DNA of 27,459 nt from Thermoplasmata archaeon (GCA_021823085.1 JAKAPG010000002.1:1-27459), one strand, 5' to 3'. Shown: positions 16,164 through 23,940, counted from the stretch's first letter. Notes: a model not told the origin generated them from the sequence alone. A program made the numbers and translations.

Positions 16164-16557
16164 TCACGGAGAGGCGATCGACGCGATCGCCTCGCGCAAC
16201 GCTGGCTCGGTCCGTTGCCCAACCTCTACAAGGTCCGGGGCCGAAGAGATTCGATCGAGCACCACCGCGGGACGTTGCAGAGCGACCCGGGTCTTCCCTT
16301 CCTCGTGGGATGCGACGATCTTGCAGGGAGAGAGGAGCGTCGCGTCCCGGTCCGCGGTGAGCACACGGTGGGCACCCTTCCACGAGTCCCCCTACAGTAT
16401 CGCGAGCGGTGCGATCGTCGCCCCGATCCGTGAGGATCTCGTGCACCCGGAGGGTGGCGAGGCCTCCGAATCCCCGTCGACCGAGTTCGGCGGATGGGCG
16501 TTCGATCGCACCCTCGACGGTGCCGTCGGTGAATCGAGGATACCTCCCCTCAATCAT
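16164..16557 (-). pseudogene. DUF302-family gene with frameshift and in-frame stop
   Basis: The first frame starts at ATG 16557, overlapping the thioredoxin stop (ATGA). It gives TVEGAIERPSAELGRRGFG and LATLRVHEILTD, the start of a DUF302 domain. After about 16425 the homology moves to a second minus frame, with APLAIL, a TAG at 16394-16392, then AHRVLTADRDATLLSPCKIV and the usual DUF302 tail ending at TGA 16166-16164. One extra base plus a stop are needed to explain this. The gene appears decayed, unless both are assembly errors. DUF302 proteins often accompany sulfur or thiol genes, which fits the neighbours. Confidence 0.7.
16171..16193. repeat. Perfect 10-bp inverted repeat
   Basis: GAGGCGATCG and CGATCGCCTC are separated by ACG at the 3' end of the decayed DUF302 gene. 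It could form a hairpin in the operon transcript before the AhpD-like gene, or be a coding coincidence (it encodes EAIASIAS). Confidence 0.45.
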
Positions 16558-17030
16558 TCTCGTGCGACCTCCTGCGCGGTCGGGTGTTTCGGCGGGAGGG
16601 CGAAGACGCTCTTGATGCGGGCTTCGAGGGTCGGCACAGGGTGGGCGCCTACGACCCGATCCACGAGCCGCCGCTGATCGAAGAAGAGCAACGTGGGAAT
16701 CCCGGAGACCCCCCAGCGCGACGCCCATTGAGGGGCCCGATCCGCGTTGAGCTTCGCAAACCGGACCTCGGGATACCACTCCCGGGCGAGCCGTTCGAGC
16801 ACCGGCGCCATCGCGCGGCACGGTGCGCACCAGGGGGCCCAGATGTCCAACGCGACCCGGGGGTGAGCGGAGAGGAATCCGACGACCGCGTCCCCCGTAA
16901 CATCGACCGGGGTGGGATCCTCCGCCGACGACGATTGCCGGGGGTGGGCCGCCCGTCGCTCGACGATCTCCCGGACCAATCGATGCCGCAACTCCTCCAA
17001 TTCCGGATCCTCCGGTCGATCGTCGCTCAT
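16554..17030 (-). CDS. Thioredoxin with N-terminal extension
   Basis: 158 aa. An acidic helical extension (about 1-45) precedes a thioredoxin fold with the WCAPCR active site at 67-72 (DIWAPWCAPCRAMAPVLERLA). The cis-Pro loop is VSGIPTLLFF. It reduces disulfides in the cytoplasm; no signal sequence is seen. The start overlaps the OsmC stop (ATGA) and the stop overlaps the DUF302 start (ATGA), so all three are translationally coupled and likely act on related thiol or peroxide substrates. Confidence 0.92.
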   Translation of the reverse strand: MSDDRPEDPELEELRHRLVREIVERRAAHPRQSSSAEDPTPVDVTGDAVVGFLSAHPRVALDIWAPWCAPCRAMAPVLERLAREWYPEVRFAKLNADRAPQWASRWGVSGIPTLLFFDQRRLVDRVVGAHPVPTLEARIKSVFALPPKHPTAQEVARE

Positions 17031-17470
17031 GTTCGGGATGCCTCGGCCGCGACGGTAGGGGGCGTGATCACCGGCCGGACGACCACCGGAATCCCGGCTC
17101 GCTCGAAGATCACTCCCACCGGGCAGGTCCGGAGCGTGAGGGTAAGGGCGGTCGCCACCTCCTCGGCGGGCGCCGCGGTCGTGACCCGCAGCACGCCCGA
17201 GACCGCGGTGATGGTGGGTGCGCGCGGCGGCCGCTCCGCTCCGAGCTCGATACTCATGGCCTCGAAGGTCAGCCGTCGCCGTCGAGCGACCAGTCCGAAG
17301 ATCGTTGTGATACATCCCGCGAGGGCGAGGACCTGGAGTTCGAGGGCTGAGGTCCCGGCATCCCCTCCTCCCTCGTCCCGGTCGAGGTCCACTACGACAT
17401 CATGCCCGCGCCCGTCGTTGAGACGGGTGCGATAGCCCCCTTCCCACGTGCCGATCGCTGGGATGCTCAT
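17027..17470 (-). CDS. OsmC/Ohr-family peroxiredoxin-like protein
   Basis: 147 aa from ATG 17470 (MSIPAIGTWEGG). Both family cysteines are present: Cys53 (ALAGCITTIF) and Cys116 (LRTCPVGVIF). OsmC proteins reduce organic hydroperoxides through these Cys using small thiols or a dithiol protein. The coupled thioredoxin downstream is a natural candidate reductant. The start is 5 bases after the C39-like peptidase stop. Confidence 0.9.
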   Translation of the reverse strand: MSIPAIGTWEGGYRTRLNDGRGHDVVVDLDRDEGGGDAGTSALELQVLALAGCITTIFGLVARRRRLTFEAMSIELGAERPPRAPTITAVSGVLRVTTAAPAEEVATALTLTLRTCPVGVIFERAGIPVVVRPVITPPTVAAEASRT

Positions 17471-17475
17471 GCTCT

Positions 17476-18084
17476 CTATCTCCCCCTCTTCTTCGAGAGT
17501 TGAATCGCGATCCAAGTGCGAGTGGTCTCGAACCCGGAACGTCCCCACCAATCGAGGATAGAAAGGTTCGACCGATACCCACTCGCGCGCAGCGGGTCAT
17601 CGACGTACACCCCGCCCGCGGTCCCCCTTACCGCGATCCAGTGCGGAACGTGCTCCCCAGGGGTTTCTCCTCCCTCTGGTACCAGCAGCAGACCGACACC
17701 GTTCTGTTCGGTCGGATGGTCCGGCCAACGGATCGAGATCCCTACCTTTCGGCACTCCTGTTCGAGACCGCGTTCGATCCGAGCGTACAGGCGTCGGTTC
17801 GAGAAGGAATGGACGGTCCGCACATGGTTCCCGAGCCACGGACGACGTCCCGTACCCACCACTTGTACCGAGAACCCCCTCCGACGTGCGGAAAGGGCGA
17901 GACCGAAGGGATGCGCGCCCGGGCAGGCGATCGCCGTGCTCTCCCGCCAGATCGCGAGCTCGTCATCGAGACGGTTGCGGGAACCCCTCCATCCGAGCGC
18001 CGCCAGCGCGGAGCCAAGGGCGGCGGCTCCGCACGTGAACGGAAGCGTCTGCCGTCGGTGCGAGCCGTCGCTCCGCCCGGCCAT
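17476..18084 (-). CDS. C39-like papain-fold cysteine peptidase
   Basis: 202 aa from ATG 18084; GTG 18135 would add 17 residues and sits closer to the previous gene. The catalytic Cys18 lies in PFTCGAAAL, His148 in PHWIAVRG and Asp162 or Asp163 in VYVDDP, the order seen in peptidase C39-like proteins. No ABC transporter domain is attached, so it is not a bacteriocin exporter. No signal peptide is obvious. It heads the OsmC-thioredoxin group with a gap of 5 bases, an unusual partner for thiol-peroxide genes. Confidence 0.75.
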   Translation of the reverse strand: MAGRSDGSHRRQTLPFTCGAAALGSALAALGWRGSRNRLDDELAIWRESTAIACPGAHPFGLALSARRRGFSVQVVGTGRRPWLGNHVRTVHSFSNRRLYARIERGLEQECRKVGISIRWPDHPTEQNGVGLLLVPEGGETPGEHVPHWIAVRGTAGGVYVDDPLRASGYRSNLSILDWWGRSGFETTRTWIAIQLSKKRGR

Positions 18085-18164
18085 ACGCCCAGTACACTGC
18101 CGTCGCCCAAAGCTCTCGCGTTGAGTCCAGTTCACCAGCGTCGTCGCGGCCCGCGGGGACGGAC

Positions 18165-18806
18165 CTAGCGGTCGGACCGACGAGCGGTGCGAGGGAGGAA
18201 GCGACCCGTGGAAGAGATGTACGCGGCGTACTCCGGCCCGAGCGTGGGGGAGGAGAGGAAGAGTTCCTCCTCGGTGCGCGCCCTCGCGCGGGCGATGAGG
18301 ACGATCCCCACGACGACCGGGAGGAGAGCGTAGCTGAGGAACGAGAGCGCAATCCCGGTCGCCAGCACGATGACCGCCGTGTAGATCGGGTGACGGACGC
18401 GGGAGTAGGGGCCCGAGCGGACAATCTTCTGATCGCCGGTAAGCTGGAGCTGCACGGTCGCATAGCGTCCGAGAGCGCGGAACGCCCATCCGAGGAGCAC
18501 GATGCCGATCGCGAGCAACGCCCCACCCGCGAGCTGGACTTCGGTCGAACCCGGGAAATCCGCCGTGACGGAGGAGGAGAGTACTAGGGCAGGCGCGGCG
18601 AGCACCGCCAAAGGATACGCGAAGGCGATGATGAGGCACGCGAGCCAGAGGCTTTCGTAGGAAGCGCCGCTCGAGCTGCGGGCGATCGCGCCGTGGCGGT
18701 CCCCCGAAACGAGACGAGGCGATGGGGGCCGCGCCCACGCGAGCGCGATCACGAGCCCGATGTACAAGAGGGCGGCGAGGATCTGGGTCGCAACGATCGA
18801 GAGCAT
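18165..18806 (-). CDS. Isoprenylcysteine carboxyl methyltransferase-like membrane protein
   Basis: 213 aa from ATG 18806; a TTG at 18842 is possible. There are about five hydrophobic segments. The C-terminal half has the family signature VRSGPYSRVRHPIYTA and the GPEYAAY segment that binds SAM and the cofactor side. In archaea these proteins methylate unknown small or lipid substrates. The stop is 30 bases before the longer possible start of the C39-like peptidase gene, so the two could share a transcript. Confidence 0.85.
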   Translation of the reverse strand: MLSIVATQILAALLYIGLVIALAWARPPSPRLVSGDRHGAIARSSSGASYESLWLACLIIAFAYPLAVLAAPALVLSSSVTADFPGSTEVQLAGGALLAIGIVLLGWAFRALGRYATVQLQLTGDQKIVRSGPYSRVRHPIYTAVIVLATGIALSFLSYALLPVVVGIVLIARARARTEEELFLSSPTLGPEYAAYISSTGRFLPRTARRSDR

Positions 18807-19015
18807 GCGATCCCTCAGCGTCGGGTGCCCGGCGAGCGCCAAGCCCGCCGGACCTCAGACCCGTTCTCGCGCACTCCGGAACGGTGCCGCTGCCTATCTC
18901 GGCCTTCGGACGGTAAGCGAGCCGATCCCAGCATACTTTTCCCTGGGGCCGAAAGAGTTCGCGGCCGGAAAAGGAACACCCCTCCCCGGCCGCGCGGGTC
19001 GCGTAGAGCGACCGT

Positions 19016-19282
19016 TCATACCGTGAAGAACGGGGTCACTTCCCGGATCTGCCGCTCGGTGGGGAGTCCGATGCTCTTGTATAGGCCTTCCATCGCCTCC
19101 GCGCTCGGGGCCTCCCAGACGCAGTGCGCCTGTGTCTTGCCGGGGATTGCGGCGATCATGATCGGCCGGAATCCCGCCGGGAGCTGGCCCTTCTTCGCGA
19201 GCGCGATCGCGCCCTGGACCTTCTCGACCACCGCCTTCGTGCTCTCGTTCGCCCACTTGTGCTCGATTTCGTAGACTGGCAT
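19016..19282 (-). CDS. Small DUF4242-like protein
   Basis: 88 aa, preceded by GAGGTAAGAC, an acceptable ribosome site. The sequence (MPVYEIEHKW ... HCVWEAPSAEAMEGLYKS ... IREVTPFFTV) fits a small ferredoxin-like alpha/beta fold of the DUF4242 kind. The function is unknown. It diverges from the Bat-type regulator across a palindromic region, so the regulator may control it. Confidence 0.7.
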   Translation of the reverse strand: MPVYEIEHKWANESTKAVVEKVQGAIALAKKGQLPAGFRPIMIAAIPGKTQAHCVWEAPSAEAMEGLYKSIGLPTERQIREVTPFFTV

Positions 19283-19324
19283 GTCTTACCTCGATACGAC
19301 TACCGGTCGATTTGGGATGAGCCG

Positions 19325-19346
19325 GCTCGTTGCGTACGTAACGAGC
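19325..19346. promoter_or_regulatory. 22-bp near-perfect palindrome, probable operator
   Basis: Arms GCTCGTT and AACGAGC flank a CGTACG centre, with only one mismatched base pair (19332/19339). It sits between the two divergent genes and touches the TATA-like element of the Bat-type regulator. It is a good candidate for an autoregulatory binding site. Confidence 0.6.
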
Positions 19347-19352
19347 TTATCC
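19344..19352 (+). promoter_or_regulatory. TATA-like element of the Bat-type regulator
   Basis: AGCTTATCC lies about 33 bases before ATG 19382, a normal archaeal spacing. It abuts the palindrome, so a bound repressor would block it. Confidence 0.45.
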
Positions 19353-19381
19353 TGCCTCGGGGGAATGCTCTCCTCGGCGCC

Positions 19382-20101
19382 ATGCAGACCGTGAGCCTGT
19401 TGGTGGACCACGACTGCCCGTTCTCGCGCCCCGTCGCCGGCGGGGCCAACGCGCGGGTGACCCACCTATGCCATCGCGGCAAGGAAGCGATCCTCGAGGT
19501 ACACGCCGGTGACGGAGCGGAGCTCACGAAGCTGGTCTCCGAGTACGCCCGCATCGGCGGAAGGGTCCTCTACGAGGAGCAGGATCGGACCGCTGCCCTG
19601 GTGGGATTCCGTGCGTGCGCGTGCTGCGGATCGGGCAAGGTGATCCCGTCGCTCGAGGGTCGAGGGTACCTCTACCTGCCGCCCTCGAGCTACTCCTCCG
19701 AGGGAGAGAGTTACCAGTTCCTCGTCCAGGACGGGCAGCTCGATCCTCGACTGAGAGATCGGTTGCCGCCGGAAGTGGAGGTCCGCCGCGTGGGCACGAA
19801 ACCGCTCGTCAACCTGGAGTTCGAGGGCGGGTTCCTGGTCCCGGTCGGGGTCTTCCTGCGCGAGCTGACCGACCGGCAGCGCCAGGCGATCGTCACCGCC
19901 GTCGTTCGAGGCTACTACCGAATCCCTCGGGCCGTCAAGACCGAGGAGCTGGCGCGTAGCTTCGAGGTCTCGCGGCCCGCCTTCGAGGCCCTTCTTCGCA
20001 AGGCCGAGAACAAGCTGGTCGCCGCCCTGTTCCCGTACCTCGCCGTCCAGAGCCCCGCGGCGCGGGTCCCGGACGTACCGGATTCGATGGAACGGGCATA
20101 G
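19382..20101 (+). CDS. Bat-type HTH transcriptional regulator
   Basis: 239 aa from ATG 19382. The C-terminal HTH_10 domain (about 165-225) shows LTDRQRQAIVTAVVRGYYRIP followed by TEELARSFEVSRPAFEALLRKAE, the standard bacterio-opsin-activator HTH. The N-terminal sensor part has C12, C30 and a C79-A-C81-C82 cluster, which suggests sensing of metals or oxidants. Such regulators are widespread in Thermoplasmatota and haloarchaea and control nearby redox genes. The adjacent palindrome and the divergent gene suggest local control. The frame continues open for 59 codons after the TAG. Confidence 0.88.
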   Translation: MQTVSLLVDHDCPFSRPVAGGANARVTHLCHRGKEAILEVHAGDGAELTKLVSEYARIGGRVLYEEQDRTAALVGFRACACCGSGKVIPSLEGRGYLYLPPSSYSSEGESYQFLVQDGQLDPRLRDRLPPEVEVRRVGTKPLVNLEFEGGFLVPVGVFLRELTDRQRQAIVTAVVRGYYRIPRAVKTEELARSFEVSRPAFEALLRKAENKLVAALFPYLAVQSPAARVPDVPDSMERA

Positions 20102-20454
20102 ATCCTCCCGCTCGGCCCGTCGCTGCGGGCCTTCGAGTCCGTCGGGGCCATCCGTGACGCGCTCCGGGATCCCCTCCGGCGGGGATGCAGCTTGGCCTCC
20201 GTTCTGATCGGCCCGCGCACGTTGCGACTCGCCGCACTCATCGACGGCATCACCCGCCGGCCGACCCGAAGGGAAAGTTAACCCACAGTGAATCACGTCC
20301 GAAAGCGCGTCCATCGTAACGAGGCCGGCCGCAGGAGGGAGGCGATCCCCTTCTCGAATCGACGGGGACCGGGTCACGCCGCACCGGTGCGGGGTCAATG
20401 CCAATTGACGGACGGGCTATCATTTCATTCCCTCCCTAACGAAGGCGAAGCACC
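20102..20454. other. Intergenic region with palindromes and promoter
   Basis: 353 bases. The first 180 stay open in the frame of the preceding regulator after its TAG, without a start codon. The rest holds a perfect palindrome GCACCGGTGC (20381-20390), an inverted repeat GTCAAT-gcca-ATTGAC (20394-20409) and a TATA-like element for the cupredoxin gene. No other gene was recognised. Confidence 0.5.
20394..20425 (+). promoter_or_regulatory. Inverted repeat and TATA box of the cupredoxin-DoxD operon
   Basis: GTCAAT and ATTGAC with a 4-base spacer form a perfect inverted repeat at 20394-20409. CTATCATTT at 20417-20425 lies about 34 bases before ATG 20455 and fits a TATA box. The repeat sits where an activator or repressor next to the TATA box would bind. 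Confidence 0.5.
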
Positions 20455-21027
20455 ATGAGGGACCAGCTGTTCAACGACTTGGTGGCGGTAGGCGCGGTGC
20501 TCGTCGTCGTCGTTGCGGGCACGATCGCCCTCACGGCCTTCAACAGTCCGGCGGAAGCGGGACCTCCCTCGGGTGCGCCGGTCAGCTACCTCAACCTGAG
20601 CATCGTGATCAACAACACCTATTCCGCCGCCTACGGAGGAAGCGGGTGGCCCCAGTATACGCCCGCGAACTTCACGGTCCCCGAAGGGTTCGTCATAGTG
20701 ACGATTCACGATCACGATACTCCGGCGGGCTGGACGCAGTGCACGTGCGCCGTTCGCGGCACGGTGGGAGGTACGGAAAAGATCAACGGAACTTCGGTCT
20801 CTCAGGTGAACTGGAAGACGGTCGCCCACACGTTCACGGTTCCCACTCTAGGCATCAACGTGCTGAGCCCGGCGCTGAGCACCGTCACGTTCACCCTCTA
20901 TCTCGGCAAGGTCGGTCAGTTCCCTTGGATGTGCATGGCACCGTGCGGAGGCGGGTCGGGGGGCTTTGGCTGGCCCATGTTCGCCCCGGGGTTCATGGCA
21001 GGCACGATGACGGTCGCCCCCGGCTGA
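20455..21027 (+). CDS. Membrane-anchored cupredoxin-like copper protein
   Basis: 190 aa. One N-terminal hydrophobic helix (about 8-29) anchors a beta-rich extracellular domain. His125 (KTVAHTFTV) fits the first copper ligand. Near the end WMC160-MAP-C164-GGG-S168, then M175 and M181, resemble the CuA motif C-x3-C-x3-H-x2-M of oxidase subunit II, with Ser in place of the His. It could be a mononuclear blue-copper protein using Cys and Met, or a modified CuA. A further C96-T-C98 and H85/H87 may add a site. It is 6 bases before a DoxD-like gene, so it likely carries electrons for it. Confidence 0.78.
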   Translation: MRDQLFNDLVAVGAVLVVVVAGTIALTAFNSPAEAGPPSGAPVSYLNLSIVINNTYSAAYGGSGWPQYTPANFTVPEGFVIVTIHDHDTPAGWTQCTCAVRGTVGGTEKINGTSVSQVNWKTVAHTFTVPTLGINVLSPALSTVTFTLYLGKVGQFPWMCMAPCGGGSGGFGWPMFAPGFMAGTMTVAPG

Positions 21028-21033
21028 GCGACG

Positions 21034-21546
21034 ATGGCCGATGCTCGTGACCGAGCCGGGCGGACACTGGACATCCTCCGCATCCTCCTCGGCCTGATCT
21101 GGGCGGTGAACCTGCTCTTCATCTTCCTGCCGGTCTCCTGGGCGTACTTTTGGAGTTCGTTTCGGGATACGGCGTATTCCTACGCCTTCTCGACCCTGGG
21201 CGGCCCCGGTCTCGCGGATTTCGTAGCCGCGAACCCGACCGTGTTCGGTTGGTCGATCGTCGTCGCCAGCGTCTACCTTACGGTCGCGCTTCTTCTCGGG
21301 TTCACCGTCCGTCTCGCGTGCGTGGTGGGCCTGATCATGTCCGTCGTGTTCTTTCTTACGCAGTGGTACTCGACCTTCGTGTTCCCCGGCGGCACGGACG
21401 TCGGGCCCCACCCCCTCTACCTGGCCATCTACGTGGCCCTCTTCCTCGGAGGCGCCGGACGGTACTGGTCCGTGGACGGTTGGCTGTGGAGATCCGGGCG
21501 GGCCCGCCTCGCCAAGGTCGCTCAATGGATCGCCACGCCGGCGTAA
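21034..21546 (+). CDS. DoxD/DoxX-family integral membrane protein
   Basis: 170 aa with four hydrophobic segments and the GGTDVGPHPLYLAIYVALF motif typical of the DoxX/DoxD family near the last helix. DoxD is the quinone-site subunit of thiosulfate:quinone oxidoreductase in Acidianus; other DoxX proteins have various redox roles. The preceding cupredoxin is similar in size and topology to the single-helix DoxA subunit, suggesting an analogous two-subunit complex (inference). Confidence 0.8.
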   Translation: MADARDRAGRTLDILRILLGLIWAVNLLFIFLPVSWAYFWSSFRDTAYSYAFSTLGGPGLADFVAANPTVFGWSIVVASVYLTVALLLGFTVRLACVVGLIMSVVFFLTQWYSTFVFPGGTDVGPHPLYLAIYVALFLGGAGRYWSVDGWLWRSGRARLAKVAQWIATPA

Positions 21547-21638
21547 GGATCGAACGGTTGGCCCAGTCGCCGAGAGGGCTGGTCAACGTCGGCCGAGAAT
21601 CCGGGACGGCCGGGGAGACGACCTGTCGATGGGTGGGC

Positions 21639-23207
21639 CTATTTCCTTCGGCGTCGGACCCGGGGGAAGAACTCGCGCAAGGTCGCGGAGGAATCACCGG
21701 CACCGATCGGGGTCGGAAGCCGGGCCGGCCGGTCGAGCTCTCCCGGAGGGAGTGAGCCAAGGACGTCCTCCAGTACCCGGATCGCGACGGGGTCCTGTGA
21801 GCTCCGGGCGATCCGTGCGATGGCCTGGACGAGGGCATCGAAGCGACGAGACTCGGCATCCGAGACGAGTCGAACGGATCCGTCTCCTCGGGCGAGTGTC
21901 GGGCGATTCGAGGCGAACTGGGGCCGAGCCGTGCGGAGCAGTTGCACCAGCCGAGCCACGCCTTCGCGGTCCTCGAGCTGTCCGAGCGCCCAAATCGCGG
22001 CCAGGCGAATCTCGGGATCCGGTTCGTGGAGCGCCAATCGGATCCGAGGCAGGCCTTCCTTGATGCCGAGCTGACCGAGCGCGTAGATCGCGCCGCGACG
22101 GGGCCAAGGATGCGGGTCGTCCAAGAGGGAGAGCAGCAGGTCCGCGTCCGTCCGATTTCCCACGCGCCCAAGGGCTAGGGCAGCGGCTCCGCGCACCGCC
22201 CAAGCCCGGTCGCTCGCCTTGGCTCGCGCCACCTTCGCGGCTATCGGCGCTCGCATCTCGGCGAGTCCGTGGAGGACGCACACCCGAACCCATCGCTCCG
22301 GGTCGTCGGCCGCCTTGGCGAGGGCAATGGCGCACTCCCGGGTCCCGATGCGTCCAAGCGCGATGACGAGCGCCGGCCGCTCCCACGAGTCGCACTCGCG
22401 CAAATGCTCGATCAAGAGCCTCGCTCCCCCCCGGTCCCGACGAAGGCCCATCGCGACCGCGGCGGCGATGCGGACTCTTCGAGCAGAATCCCCCACGAAG
22501 CGCCGAACCTTGCGGGCCGCCATCGGATCCCCGGAGCGTTCGAGCGCCAGGACCGCTTCTCGTCGGACCCGGTCCGATCCGTCGTCAAGCGCGTGCTCGA
22601 GCGCTTGGATCGCACGCGAATCCCCGATCCGGCCGAGGGCAAGTGCGGAAGCGTATCGAACGGCCGCGTTGGGATCGTGCTCGAGCCTTTCGACGAGCAC
22701 GCTCGTCGACCGTCGGTCCTTGAGACGGGAGAGCGCGTATGCGGCCTGCCCGCGTACCCTCGGATCCCGATCCGACAGCGCCGATTCGAGGAACGTTCGG
22801 CTCTTCGACTGGGCGATCGTACCCAGCGCGGAGGCGGCTCCCGCACGAACCCGGGGGTCCGGATTCGCCAGCGCGGCGTGGAGCGAAGGGAGCGCGCGCC
22901 CGTCTCGGAGTTCACCGAGCCGGAGTGCGGCCCGGTTCGCGCGGCCCCCGTCGATGTGCTCGAGCTCGTCGAGGAGCCCCTTCAACTTCGAACCGTCGGC
23001 TTCCCGTGCGGAGGGCGGTACGGCACGAGCCGGGGGCGACCGCCGTTGGCGAGCGGCCGAGAGGCGGGCCGTAGCGACGGAAGAGGGCACAGTCGCCTCA
23101 CGCGGCGACGGAGCTAAGACTCTGCCCCATACCCGCGCTGTGGTATGCGCGGCTCCCGGCTCGCTCGACTCAGCGCGCGAAGGCACCGTGAGCGCGAAGA
23201 GTCGCAT
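21639..23207 (-). CDS. HEAT-repeat protein (PBS-lyase-type repeats)
   Basis: 522 aa from ATG 23207, which overlaps the preceding DUF169 gene by 38 bases; GTG 23090 is an alternative. After a low-complexity Ala/Arg/Ser-rich N-terminus (to about 70), about twelve helical repeats of roughly 31 residues follow. Their consensus is D-P-x-VR-x-x-A-x-x-ALG-x-I (DPRVRAGAASALGTI, DPRVRGQAAYALSRL, NAAVRYASALALGRI). The C-terminus is basic. Such scaffolds bind proteins. No catalytic residues are visible, so a role cannot be named. Confidence 0.85.
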   Translation of the reverse strand: MRLFALTVPSRAESSEPGAAHTTARVWGRVLAPSPREATVPSSVATARLSAARQRRSPPARAVPPSAREADGSKLKGLLDELEHIDGGRANRAALRLGELRDGRALPSLHAALANPDPRVRAGAASALGTIAQSKSRTFLESALSDRDPRVRGQAAYALSRLKDRRSTSVLVERLEHDPNAAVRYASALALGRIGDSRAIQALEHALDDGSDRVRREAVLALERSGDPMAARKVRRFVGDSARRVRIAAAVAMGLRRDRGGARLLIEHLRECDSWERPALVIALGRIGTRECAIALAKAADDPERWVRVCVLHGLAEMRAPIAAKVARAKASDRAWAVRGAAALALGRVGNRTDADLLLSLLDDPHPWPRRGAIYALGQLGIKEGLPRIRLALHEPDPEIRLAAIWALGQLEDREGVARLVQLLRTARPQFASNRPTLARGDGSVRLVSDAESRRFDALVQAIARIARSSQDPVAIRVLEDVLGSLPPGELDRPARLPTPIGAGDSSATLREFFPRVRRRRK

Positions 23208-23898
23208 CTTTCCGAGCCCGGTCCTCGGCCCCGATCACTGCGTTCGCCGCCACAATCGTGTCGAGCTTCTGTGCGAACTTCGCGAGGTGATCGCCGCGGA
23301 CACCGACGACCATCTCGTCGATACCCAGCTCCGTGTAGATCCGCGAACCGATGCATCCGAACGAGATCGCGACCGGCGCGCCCTGGTTCATGATCGGGAC
23401 GATCCCGCACATGGGCCGCCCGTTCATCGACACCGGCGTCGCGTCCTTCCCCCAGCCCGCGGCCTCCGTCGCCAGCATGGCTCCCTTCGGGTTGGTGAAC
23501 ATCAGCACGACCGTGGGGGGCATCGAGAGCGAGCCGAGGGGTCCGTATGCGACGAACTTTGGCGGAGTCTTGTTGTGAGGGATCCGGGTCTCTTCCCCGG
23601 GGTTGAGGTAGCCGACCTTCTGCATGGTCTCGACCGTCGACACGAGCCGGCTGCCCACCTCTCCCTGGGCCGGCACACCGAGGACGAACGCTCCGACCTC
23701 GCAGTCCTCGTGCTGGGGAAGTGACGCATAGAACGGCTCCTCCGTGCCGAACGCGAAGAAGGTGCAGACCGAAGGGACCCCACCCTCGTGTTGCGGCACG
23801 CCGGCGGGGGCCTCGTCCAGGTACGAGATCTGCACCGGGGCCCGGCCGAGACCGAGCTGCTGTTTGAGCTGCTGTGCAATCGCCTTGTAATCGATCAC
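23170..23898 (-). CDS. DUF169-family protein
   Basis: 242 aa from GTG 23898, preceded by GAAGGCGGAC. The family segments VCTFFAF, QHEDCEVGAFVLG, PMCGIVPIMNQG and SFGCIGSRIYTELGIDEM are present. Conserved Cys in these places may bind a metal or cofactor. The function is unknown; archaeal and anaerobe members are widespread. A TATA box lies upstream, and the HEAT gene overlaps its 3' end. Confidence 0.85.
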   Translation of the reverse strand: MIDYKAIAQQLKQQLGLGRAPVQISYLDEAPAGVPQHEGGVPSVCTFFAFGTEEPFYASLPQHEDCEVGAFVLGVPAQGEVGSRLVSTVETMQKVGYLNPGEETRIPHNKTPPKFVAYGPLGSLSMPPTVVLMFTNPKGAMLATEAAGWGKDATPVSMNGRPMCGIVPIMNQGAPVAISFGCIGSRIYTELGIDEMVVGVRGDHLAKFAQKLDTIVAANAVIGAEDRARKDATLRAHGAFAR

Positions 23899-23927
23899 GT
23901 CCGCCTTCTCGTACCACAGGCTCTCAG

Positions 23928-23940
23928 AAGCTATAGAGCG
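23928..23940 (-). promoter_or_regulatory. TATA box of the DUF169 gene
   Basis: On the minus strand CGCTCTATAGCTT lies about 35 bases before GTG 23898, a typical archaeal position giving a short leader. Confidence 0.55.

Noticed and set aside
16164..20280. TAG recoding (pyrrolysine or readthrough) to explain the DUF302 TAG and the open frame after the Bat-type gene
   Set aside because: TAG is an ordinary stop for the alcohol dehydrogenase, Nudix-like, FMN reductase, epimerase and peptidase genes, and DUF302 also needs a frameshift.
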